A stretch of DNA of 21,743 nt from Leucobacter sp. UBA1945. Its GTDB lineage: Bacteria; Actinomycetota; Actinomycetes; Actinomycetales; Microbacteriaceae. The stretch lies in contig DDEV01000039.1 in assembly GCA_002336855.1 (NCBI GenBank), forward strand, positions 1 through 21,743, written 5' to 3'. Both the position numbers and the translations under genes were made by a program. Positions 15,471 to 21,743 of this stretch are shown in pieces (position 1 is the stretch's first letter; each line of letters starts with the position of its first letter). A model generated the notes under the pieces. It was not told the origin of the DNA, made no database searches, and saw only the letters and a list, made by a program, of their open reading frames with translations.

Positions 15471-16207
15471 GCGTGCGCCGGGGCGCCGATCTTCGCGTCG
15501 GTGACGCTCGCCCGCAGCAGTGCAACCGTGCCGAACACGATGAGGCCCTGCCCAAGCGTGTAGGTCGGCATGATCACGAGGTCACCGAGCCAGGCCGGCG
15601 CGCCCATAAACTCTCGCAGCGCGATGAACGTGTCTGAGACCAGAAAGAACGCGCCGCCCCAGGCGACTCGCCTCCCAAACCGCGTCGAGAACGCAGCGGT
15701 CATGCCGAGCACCACGCCGTATACCCCGAGCGGAATAAAGAGTGCCCCCGCGTGCGGCCCCACGACCGCGAGTGTCACGACCCACCACACCGCGTACACA
15801 AGCGCCCACCACGGCACCCGTTTCGGTGCCGAGATGCCGGGAGCCCGCCAGAACAACGCAACGTAGGCGAGGTGGGCGATGGCGAAGAACCCGATCATCG
15901 TCGGCAGCGTGGGCAGGCCGGGGAAGAACAGCCCGGCCCCGTCACCGATCCACGAGGCGGTCAGCGCGAGGAGCACGAGCGCCATGCCGCCGCGCGGCCA
16001 GGGCCGCACCCGCCACATCGACCACACCGCAGCGAGCGCGAGGGCCGGCATCAGCAGTTGCTTGGTCTCGAAGCCGCTGCCGGGCAGCCCGAAGATGATG
16101 AGCAGGCAGTGCACGAGCGAGATCGCAATATAGGGCAGAAACGGGATCAGGGCCTGCCTGGTGGTCACCGGCGCAGGTGCCCCGACAGTCGCAGACGGCG
16201 GCCGCAC
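15467..16207 (-). CDS. YhhN/lysoplasmalogenase-family membrane protein
   Basis: A membrane protein of about 246 aa with roughly eight hydrophobic segments and the family motif GGAFFLVSDTFIALREF near the C-terminal third. The YhhN/TMEM86 family includes lysoplasmalogenases, which cleave the vinyl-ether bond of lysoplasmalogens; whether this bacterial member does so is unknown. The start is uncertain: TTG at 16219 overlaps the end of the RraA-family gene, GTG at 16207 is used here, and GTG at 16168 (just before TTRQALIPF) is also possible. None has a strong ribosome-binding site. It probably follows the RraA-family gene in one transcript. Its TAG stop shares the sequence CTAG with the stop of the convergent GntR gene. 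Confidence 0.8.
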   Translation of the reverse strand: MRPPSATVGAPAPVTTRQALIPFLPYIAISLVHCLLIIFGLPGSGFETKQLLMPALALAAVWSMWRVRPWPRGGMALVLLALTASWIGDGAGLFFPGLPTLPTMIGFFAIAHLAYVALFWRAPGISAPKRVPWWALVYAVWWVVTLAVVGPHAGALFIPLGVYGVVLGMTAAFSTRFGRRVAWGGAFFLVSDTFIALREFMGAPAWLGDLVIMPTYTLGQGLIVFGTVALLRASVTDAKIGAPAHA

Positions 16208-16208
16208 G

Positions 16209-16682
16209 CTAGTGCTCAACGAGGATGCCGTCTTCGTCGCTGAACAGCATCGCGCCTGGCCTGAAGGTCACGTCACCGAAGCTGACGACCACGTCTGCTT
16301 CGCCGGCCCCGGTCTTGCTCGACTTCTGCGGGTTCGATCCGAGCGCCTTGACGCCGATGGGCAGCGTACCGATGACCACGCGATCGCGAATCACGCCGTG
16401 CACCACGATGCCGGCCCAGCCGTTGTCTACGCCGAGCTGCGCAATGATGTCGCCGACGAGCGCGCTCTCGAGCGCCCCGCCGCCGTCGACCACGAGCACC
16501 GCCCCATCGCCTGGGGTACCCAGGATCGACTTCAACAGCGCATTGTCGCGGTGGCAGCGCACGGTGCGCACCGGGCCCGAGAACCAGGCGTTGCCGCCCA
16601 TGTTCAAGAATTGCGTGCTCACCGACTGAAGTTCGTCGCCGCGCTCGTCGTAGAGGTCGGCGGTGCTGATGCGATCGCTCAT
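16209..16682 (-). CDS. rraA: RraA-family protein, aldolase-like
   Basis: A 157-aa protein of the RraA / HMG-aldolase family. It aligns along its length with E. coli RraA (FLNMGGNAWFSGPVRTVRC, VLVVDGGGALESALVGD, FGDVTFRPGAMLFSDEDGIL). E. coli RraA inhibits RNase E. However, this protein keeps Asp78 followed by 20 residues and then Arg99-Asp100, the D-X20-R-D motif associated with metal-dependent 4-hydroxy-4-methyl-2-oxoglutarate aldolase and oxaloacetate decarboxylase activity, which E. coli RraA lacks. An enzymatic role is therefore at least as likely. The ATG at 16682 has no Shine-Dalgarno sequence; TAGTGT lies six bases upstream, fitting a leaderless mRNA. Confidence 0.88.
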   Translation of the reverse strand: MSDRISTADLYDERGDELQSVSTQFLNMGGNAWFSGPVRTVRCHRDNALLKSILGTPGDGAVLVVDGGGALESALVGDIIAQLGVDNGWAGIVVHGVIRDRVVIGTLPIGVKALGSNPQKSSKTGAGEADVVVSFGDVTFRPGAMLFSDEDGILVEH

Positions 16683-16688
16683 ACGCCA

Positions 16689-16694
16689 ACACTA
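16689..16694 (-). promoter_or_regulatory. -10-like hexamer for a leaderless rraA transcript
   Basis: TAGTGT on the minus strand ends six bases before the ATG at 16682. It lies back to back with the TAGGAT box of the divergent acetyltransferase gene, about 30 bases away. Confidence 0.45.
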
Positions 16695-16722
16695 CTCTGC
16701 CGGGCACCGCCCCTCATGTCTC

Positions 16723-16728
16723 TAGGAT
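16723..16728 (+). promoter_or_regulatory. -10-like hexamer for a leaderless GNAT transcript
   Basis: TAGGAT ends seven bases before the ATG at 16736. The alternative ATG at 16727 lies inside this hexamer, so 16736 is the better start. No Shine-Dalgarno sequence is present. Confidence 0.45.
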
Positions 16729-16735
16729 GAAAGTG

Positions 16736-17266
16736 ATGACCACCCACTCCGAACTCAGCGTCAGGCAGGCCGAGCCGAGGGACTTTGCCGCCATCGAGCG
16801 CATCGAAACGCTAGCCGATCAGATCTTCATCGACACCTTCAACCCAAATCATTGGCCGCCCGCGGCGAGCGCCACAGACAGGCTCGAGCAAGGCGGCTTC
16901 TTGCTCGTCGGCGAAGCCGAGAACTACGCCGGCTGCCAGCGCGAAGTCGTTGGCTTCGCCCACGTGATCGAAGCAGCGGGCCTCGCACACCTCGAGCAGG
17001 TGTCCGTGCTGCCGGCATTCGGTCGCCGCGGTTACGGCAGGGAGATCGTTGAAGCGGCGATGCGCGAGACACGTCAGCGCGGGTATCGCGAGCTCACGCT
17101 GCGCACCTACGCCGACTTGCCCTGGAACGCGCCGTTCTACCGAAGCCTCGGTTTCGCGCCGAGCAGCCCGCGCGGCGCGTTTCTGCTCGGACTCGTCGAA
17201 GCCGAGCGCGCCGAGGGGCTGGAGCGCTTCGGCAGTCGGCTGCAGATGACGGTGTCACTCGCCTAG
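16736..17266 (+). CDS. GNAT-family N-acetyltransferase
   Basis: A 176-aa acetyl-CoA-dependent acetyltransferase. Motif A, which binds the pyrophosphate of CoA, is seen at residues 88-104 as EQVSVLPAFGRRGYGRE with the RRGYGR loop at 97-102. NAPFYRSLGF (131-140) is the usual C-terminal motif. The acceptor, whether a small molecule, a protein N-terminus or an antibiotic, cannot be told. The ATG at 16736 is chosen over 16727 on the -10 spacing. It is divergent from the RraA-family gene and converges on the DUF817 gene, with which it shares a CTAG at the two stops. Confidence 0.9.
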   Translation: MTTHSELSVRQAEPRDFAAIERIETLADQIFIDTFNPNHWPPAASATDRLEQGGFLLVGEAENYAGCQREVVGFAHVIEAAGLAHLEQVSVLPAFGRRGYGREIVEAAMRETRQRGYRELTLRTYADLPWNAPFYRSLGFAPSSPRGAFLLGLVEAERAEGLERFGSRLQMTVSLA

Positions 17267-18216
17267 GCTGCGGGCCGATCCTCGCCTGCCGGTGGTGTCG
17301 GTGGGTAGACCCAGGTGACCATCACCACCGAAATAATCATGAGCAAGAACCAAGACACCAGCTTCTGCGGCGAGACGGGCTCCCAGCCAGCCTCTTGGTT
17401 CGGGTAGAGCCACGCACCGGCCCAGGTGGCAATGTTCTCGGCGATCCAGATGAAGAGGGCGACGCCGGCGAACACGAGCAGTTGCGGCGCGCGCATGCGC
17501 ACCCGCCAGATTCTGAAGTACATGAACGTGCGGCCCCAGAGCAGCGCGATCGCGGCGAGCAGCACCCAGCGCATATCGAAGATGAAGTGGTGCGTGAAGA
17601 AGTTCGCATAGATCGCCGCGGCGACCACGGTCGTCAGCCAGATCTTCGGGTACCGGCTGAAACGCAGATCGTGCAGGCGATACACACGAACCATGTACGA
17701 GCCCACCGCGGCATACATGAAGCCGCTGAACAGTGGCACCGCGCCGATTCGCAGCACCCCCTCGGCCTCGTAGCTCCACGATCCGACATCGGTTTTGAAG
17801 AGCTCCATCGCGGTGCCGGTGAGGTGAAACAGCACGATCACCCAGAGCTCACGCCCGCTCTCGAGGCGAAACACGAGCATGCCGAGCTGGATCAGCACGG
17901 CCGCGATCGTCAACGCGTCGTTGCGGGCGAGCCACGCATCGTCGGGGTACCAGAGCTTCGCGGCGATGATCACGGCGAGCAGCAGGGCACCGAAGACGCA
18001 CGCCCAGGCCTGCTTCAGCAAAAAGACGGCGCATTCGATAGCGACGGCTCGCGCGCCGCTCGCGGGTTTTCGAGAGAGGATCCGCTCGGCCGCGAGGTCG
18101 ATGCTTCGTTCGAGGCGAGTGAGCCCGCGCGCAGAATCATCCGTGCGGCTCGGACCGACCGAATCTCGCGGTTCACCCGTCTCGCCAGACTCGGGTGTGA
18201 ACTCAGGCTCTGCCAT
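17263..18216 (-). CDS. DUF817 family membrane protein
   Basis: A 317-aa integral membrane protein of the uncharacterised DUF817 family. A polar N-terminal tail of about 60 residues, rich in Glu, Ser and Thr, precedes some eight membrane segments. Conserved-looking pieces are VLFHLTGTAMELFKTDVGSW, VPLFSGFMYAAVGSYMVRVY, FTHHFIFDMRW and LSWF-like ends; the paired histidines in a membrane context suggest a metal or active site, but this is a guess. The start is ATG at 18216; a GTG at 18222 is an alternative. It overlaps the end of the upstream small gene by 14 bases, so it probably belongs to the tail of the tyrA-cmk-der transcript. Confidence 0.85.
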   Translation of the reverse strand: MAEPEFTPESGETGEPRDSVGPSRTDDSARGLTRLERSIDLAAERILSRKPASGARAVAIECAVFLLKQAWACVFGALLLAVIIAAKLWYPDDAWLARNDALTIAAVLIQLGMLVFRLESGRELWVIVLFHLTGTAMELFKTDVGSWSYEAEGVLRIGAVPLFSGFMYAAVGSYMVRVYRLHDLRFSRYPKIWLTTVVAAAIYANFFTHHFIFDMRWVLLAAIALLWGRTFMYFRIWRVRMRAPQLLVFAGVALFIWIAENIATWAGAWLYPNQEAGWEPVSPQKLVSWFLLMIISVVMVTWVYPPTPPAGEDRPAA

Positions 18217-18601
18217 GCCCACCGATCGCTTCGTCGGCGTCTTCGCTATCTACGATACCCACGAAGCGGCTGCCGACGCCGTGCACCTCCTGACGCCGAT
18301 GCGCCTCTGCAGGTGCGGGCAGATCGTTGGGCGAATGGTGCAGGCAGCTGAGGTAGGTGAACTCCGGCCACCACTTCTTGGGGCGAAGCGTCTCGGTGAA
18401 GCCGCACACGTCGCAGCTGAGCTGCATCCAAACCGGGCGTGCGCCCGCCCGGCGGTTCGCACGCGACTGCACCAGCCAGGCCGGCGGGTGCTGCTCGAGC
18501 TCGGCGAACTCCGCCTCGCTCATGCGGTTCGGAATGCCGTGCCGAGTGGCCATCTCCAACGGAATATCGAGCCGCTGAGCGACCTCACGCTTGCTGATCA
18601 T
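18203..18601 (-). CDS. Hypothetical protein with zinc-ribbon-like CxxC site
   Basis: A 132-aa protein whose function I do not recognise. The N-terminal part (MISKREVAQRLDIPLEMATR) looks like a small helical, possibly DNA-binding-like segment. The middle holds CDVCG and, about 20 residues on, CLHH, which together could form a Cys-Cys-Cys-His zinc site; between them lies RPKKWWPEFTYLS. The C-terminus has RFVGIVD followed by acidic residues. There is no signal peptide or membrane segment. It starts 25 bases after the der stop and overlaps the DUF817 start, so it is part of the same minus-strand operon. Both strands' coding statistics and its tight packing support a real gene. Confidence 0.78.
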   Translation of the reverse strand: MISKREVAQRLDIPLEMATRHGIPNRMSEAEFAELEQHPPAWLVQSRANRRAGARPVWMQLSCDVCGFTETLRPKKWWPEFTYLSCLHHSPNDLPAPAEAHRRQEVHGVGSRFVGIVDSEDADEAIGGHGRA

Positions 18602-18625
18602 GAGCCCTCGGAGAAGCGCGAGGGG

Positions 18626-20146
18626 CTAGCGCCGCTCACGCTTCTCACGGATGCGCATATTGAGCTGGATCGGGCTGCCCTCGAAACCGTAGCGCTCGCG
18701 CAGGCGACGCTGAATGAAGCGGCGGTAGCCCGGGTCGAGAAACCCGGTCGTGAAGAGCACGAATGTTGGCGGGCGGTTCTGCACCTGCGTACCGAACAGA
18801 ATTCGCGGCTGCTTGCCACCGCGCAGCGGGTGCGGGTGCTCCTGCACGAGCTCGGCGACGAACGCGTTGAACTTCGCGGTCGGAATACGGGTGTCCCACG
18901 ACTCGAGCGCGTTCTCGATCGCCGGCACGAGCTTCTCGAGGTGACGCCCGGTGCGAGCCGAGAGGTTCACGCGAGGCGCCCACGACACGTGAGCGAGGTC
19001 TTGCTCGATTTCGCGTTCGAGGTACTTGCGGCGATCGTCGTCGAGCAGATCCCACTTGTTGAACGCGAGCACGAGCGCGCGGCCCGACTCAAGCACGAGA
19101 TCGACGATGCGCAGATCCTGGTCACTGATCGGCTGCGTCACGTCGAAGAGCACGACCGCGACCTCGGCCTTCTCAAGCGCAGCTGCGGTGCGCAGCGAGG
19201 CATAGAAGTCGGCACCCTGCTGCAGGTGCACACGGCGACGAATACCCGCGGTGTCGACGAAGGTCCAGACACGGCCTGCGATCTCGACCTGCTCGTCGAC
19301 GGGGTCGCGGGTGGTGCCGGCGAGGTCGTTCACGACCACACGCTCTTCACCGGCGGCCTTGTTCAGGAGGCTCGACTTGCCCACGTTGGGGCGGCCGAGC
19401 AGGGCGACGCGACGCGGGCCGCCGAGCTTAGGCTTCGCAACAGCCGACTCATCGGGCATCGCCTTCAGCACCGCGTCGAGCAGGTCGGCCACGCCGCGGC
19501 CGTGCAGGGCCGAAACCGGCCAGGGCTCGCCGAGGCCAAGCGACCAGAGCCCAGCAACCTCGGGCTCCTGAATCGCATCGTCGACCTTGTTTGCGACGAG
19601 AAATACGGGCTTGTTCGAGCGGCGCAGCAGCTGCACGACACGCTCATCGGTCGCGGTTGCCCCGACTCGCGAGTCGACCACGAACATCACGACGTCACAG
19701 AGATCGATCGCGATCTCTGCCTGCGCCGCCACCGAAGCGTCGATGCCGCGAGCGTCGGGCTCCCAGCCGCCAGTGTCGACGAGCGTGAAGCGCTTGCCCG
19801 TCCACTCGGCCGGGTAGCTCACGCGGTCACGTGTCACGCCCGGCACATCTTCGACCACTGCCTCGCGACGGCCGAGAATTCGGTTCACGAGGGCCGACTT
19901 GCCGACGTTCGGGCGGCCGACGATCGCGACGACCGGCAGCGCCTCGGCCTCGGGCTGCGTGAAGCCCAAGAACTCGCCGTTCTCGCCGAGAATCTGCATG
20001 TCTTCGTCTTCAAGGTCGAACCCGTCAAGGTTCGACCGCATGGCGCGCAGGCGCTCCTCGTCGGTGACTTCGCCGTCGAACAGCTCGCCGACGATCACCT
20101 CGTCGTCGCTGACCGCTGACGCGTCGAACTCGTTCTCTTCACTCAT
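18626..20146 (-). CDS. der: Ribosome biogenesis GTPase Der
   Basis: A 506-aa double-GTPase needed for assembly of the 50S ribosomal subunit. Two complete G domains are visible: GRPNVGKS at 77-84, DTGG at 124-127 and NKVD at 186-189 in the first, and GRPNVGKS at 251-258, DTAG at 298-301 and NKWD at 363-366 in the second. A KH-like C-terminal domain follows to the end. The first 70 residues are an acidic extension (SEENEFDASAVSDDE, DLEDED) not found in E. coli Der but usual in actinobacteria. The start overlaps the cmk stop as ATGA, so the two are translationally coupled. Confidence 0.98.
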   Translation of the reverse strand: MSEENEFDASAVSDDEVIVGELFDGEVTDEERLRAMRSNLDGFDLEDEDMQILGENGEFLGFTQPEAEALPVVAIVGRPNVGKSALVNRILGRREAVVEDVPGVTRDRVSYPAEWTGKRFTLVDTGGWEPDARGIDASVAAQAEIAIDLCDVVMFVVDSRVGATATDERVVQLLRRSNKPVFLVANKVDDAIQEPEVAGLWSLGLGEPWPVSALHGRGVADLLDAVLKAMPDESAVAKPKLGGPRRVALLGRPNVGKSSLLNKAAGEERVVVNDLAGTTRDPVDEQVEIAGRVWTFVDTAGIRRRVHLQQGADFYASLRTAAALEKAEVAVVLFDVTQPISDQDLRIVDLVLESGRALVLAFNKWDLLDDDRRKYLEREIEQDLAHVSWAPRVNLSARTGRHLEKLVPAIENALESWDTRIPTAKFNAFVAELVQEHPHPLRGGKQPRILFGTQVQNRPPTFVLFTTGFLDPGYRRFIQRRLRERYGFEGSPIQLNMRIREKRERR

Positions 20147-20838
20147 GCCTGTGCCTCTCGCACGATATCGATCACAGCCTGTACCGACTGTGCAAAGTCT
20201 AAGTCGCTCGTGTCGACGAGCGTCACCCCGGGTGCGGGGTTCATGAAATCCACGACGAGCGTGTCTTTCGCGTCGCGGGCCTCGATGTCAGCGAGCACCT
20301 GCTCGCGCGTGAGCCCCTGCAGTTCACCGGCGCGGCGCGCGGCGCGCACCTCGGGCGAAGCCGTCATCAGAATGCGCACTGGCGCGTTCGGTGCCACCAC
20401 TGTGGTGATGTCGCGCCCCTCGATCACCACGCCGGGCAGCCCCGAGGTAGCGACGAGCTCGCGAAACATCGCGTTCAACCGCTCGCGCACCGCGGGATGC
20501 TTCGAGACCCTGCTGACCTGGCCACTGAGCTCGGGGGTGCGAATGAGCGCGGTCACATCGGTTGCACGCGCGGTGTCAGAAAGCGCGACCGTCACCTGCT
20601 GCTCACCGAGCAGGGTGATCTTGTAGCGCCAGCGGTCGAGCAGTTCGAGAATCTGCTCTTCGTCGTCGAGGTGCACGCCCGCCTCGAGCGCGGCCCACGC
20701 CAGCGCCCGGTACGCAGCACCCGTATCGAGAATGCCGAAGCCGAGCTGGCTCGCGGCCTCGCGAGACACGCTCGATTTGCCGCTGCCCGCGGGGCCGTCG
20801 ATGGCGACAAGCATGCTCTCGCTCACAGCGTTCTCCAT
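20143..20838 (-). CDS. cmk: Cytidylate kinase
   Basis: A 231-aa cytoplasmic kinase that phosphorylates CMP and dCMP with ATP. The P-loop GPAGSGKSS lies at 15-23, DTGAAYRALAW at 38-48 forms the usual start of the nucleotide-binding region, and EGRDI is at 140-144, followed by VRILMTASPEVRAARR. The start at 20838 is set by AAGGAG five bases upstream. It overlaps the end of tyrA by 16 bases and der by four bases. The tyrA-cmk-der order is common in actinobacteria. Confidence 0.97.
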   Translation of the reverse strand: MENAVSESMLVAIDGPAGSGKSSVSREAASQLGFGILDTGAAYRALAWAALEAGVHLDDEEQILELLDRWRYKITLLGEQQVTVALSDTARATDVTALIRTPELSGQVSRVSKHPAVRERLNAMFRELVATSGLPGVVIEGRDITTVVAPNAPVRILMTASPEVRAARRAGELQGLTREQVLADIEARDAKDTLVVDFMNPAPGVTLVDTSDLDFAQSVQAVIDIVREAQA

Positions 20839-21743
20839 CCGCGCTCCTTGAGATCTGAGATCGCGCGCTCGGCCACCTCGGGCAGCACGGCGATCTCAGC
20901 AAAACCGATCTGAGCGCCCGGCGAATGCTCAAGGCGCAAGTCTTCCATGTTAATGCCCAATTCTCCGAGCTCGGTGAGCAGCGCCGCGAGCTGCCCGGGC
21001 CGGTCGTCGATGAGCACCGTGAGCGTGGTGAAGCGCTCGCTGCTGCCGTGCTTGCCCGGGATGCGTGCGACGCCCCGGTTGCCGGCGGCCAGCAGGTCGG
21101 CGATGCGGCGCCTCGCGCCCTGCTGCTCAGGGTCTCGCAGTGCTTCAAGCAGCAAGGCGAGGTCGGCCTGCAGCGCCTCGAGCCCCTCGATCACCGGCAT
21201 TCGGTTCGCACTCAAGATCTGCACCCACAACTCGGGATCGCTCGAGGCGATGCGCGTGGTGTCGCGCAGCCCCTGGCCCGCCAGCCCGATGTACTGCTCA
21301 TTCGCATCGAGCAGCCGCGCCGCAAGCAGGCTCGCCACGGTCTGGGGCACGTGCGAGACGAGGCCGACCGCTGCGTCGTGCTGCTGCGGCGTCATCTCGA
21401 GCGGCGTGGCACCAAGCTCGAGGGCGACAGATTCGACGAGCGAGAGCGCCGCCGCGGGGGTCTCCTCGTCTCGGCAGATCACCCAGGGTCTCGCCGCGAA
21501 GAGATCGGCGCGCGCCATGATCGCGCCACCCCGCTCGCGGCCAGCCATCGGATGCGAGCCCACGTAGTTCGTGAGGTCTACGCCGCGCGCCTGGAGCGCC
21601 TCGAAGGGCGCGAGCTTGATGCTCGCGACATCGGTCACGACCGCGTCGGGGTACTCGGTGAGCGCACGCTCGATCACATCGGCGACGACGTCGGGCGGAG
21701 TCGCGACGACCACAAGATTGGGCAGAGGATCGCCGGCCGCCGG
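20823..21743 (-). CDS. tyrA: Prephenate dehydrogenase, C-terminal part (partial)
   Basis: The gene runs off the window, so the start and the NAD-binding glycine loop are missing; about 306 codons are present. The enzyme oxidises prephenate to 4-hydroxyphenylpyruvate in tyrosine synthesis. Visible landmarks are VVVATPPDVVADV, VTDVASIK, the substrate-binding YVGSHPMAGRERGG, and SHVPQTVASLLA. An ACT regulatory domain occupies the last 70 or so residues (FTTLTVLIDDRPGQLAALLT), suggesting feedback control by an amino acid such as tyrosine. It overlaps cmk by 16 bases and heads the operon seen here. Confidence 0.95.
   Translation of the reverse strand, partial: PAAGDPLPNLVVVATPPDVVADVIERALTEYPDAVVTDVASIKLAPFEALQARGVDLTNYVGSHPMAGRERGGAIMARADLFAARPWVICRDEETPAAALSLVESVALELGATPLEMTPQQHDAAVGLVSHVPQTVASLLAARLLDANEQYIGLAGQGLRDTTRIASSDPELWVQILSANRMPVIEGLEALQADLALLLEALRDPEQQGARRRIADLLAAGNRGVARIPGKHGSSERFTTLTVLIDDRPGQLAALLTELGELGINMEDLRLEHSPGAQIGFAEIAVLPEVAERAISDLKERGWRTL

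Noticed and set aside
14263..15724. Further GTATAC hexamers at 14263-14268 and 15719-15724 as operators
   Set aside because: Both lie inside coding sequence, and their flanks do not extend the TGGTATACCA palindrome.
17879..20119. A 746-codon plus-strand open frame opposite der and the small zinc-ribbon gene
   Set aside because: It is the mirror of der, which has every GTPase motif intact. The translated frame is low-complexity (rich in Arg, Ala, His, Glu) with no recognisable domain, as expected from the antisense of a GC-rich gene.

Overview
The window is GC-rich, densely packed chromosomal DNA from an actinobacterium. A high-GC member of the Microbacteriaceae (Leucobacter-like) fits best, but that is inference from base composition, the coproporphyrin-dependent haem genes (HemQ plus ferrochelatase), the tyrA-cmk-der order, the acidic N-terminal extension on Der and several leaderless-type gene starts. 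No tRNA, rRNA, CRISPR array, insertion sequence or phage gene was seen. No gene-free stretch exceeds about 210 bases.

Layout. (1) 1-792: the end of cysK, a terminator-like hairpin, then cysE, the two enzymes of cysteine synthesis. (2) 847-2268, minus: an MFS transporter. (3) 2475-11566, plus: an accessory-looking catabolic cluster. It holds an ankyrin-repeat protein, a cytosolic beta-propeller protein, a complete peptide-type ABC importer (lipoprotein, two permeases, two ATPases), a metal-dependent amidohydrolase and a GntR/FCD regulator. Palindromes built on TGGTATACCA lie in the promoters of both the ankyrin gene and the importer, which points to one small regulon. The simplest reading is uptake of a peptide or other amide compound followed by cytoplasmic hydrolysis. 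The substrate cannot be read from sequence. (4) 11627-12670: rpsO (minus) with its terminator, extended -10 promoter and leader, then a Nudix hydrolase (plus). (5) 12717-15470: hemQ and hemH (minus), divergent from a second GntR regulator. Two identical ACATCTGATGT palindromes cover the hemH promoter. (6) 15467-18216: a YhhN-type membrane protein and an RraA-family protein (minus), a GNAT acetyltransferase (plus) and a DUF817 membrane protein (minus). (7) 18203-21743, minus: a zinc-ribbon-like hypothetical, der, cmk and the C-terminal part of tyrA, tightly overlapping as an operon.

Most genes are ordinary housekeeping or metabolic genes. The parts most worth a second look are the TGGTATACCA regulon with its unusual ankyrin/propeller pair, the possible GntR control of ferrochelatase, and the RraA-family protein that keeps an aldolase motif. 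I did not find convincing evidence for an entirely new class of system.
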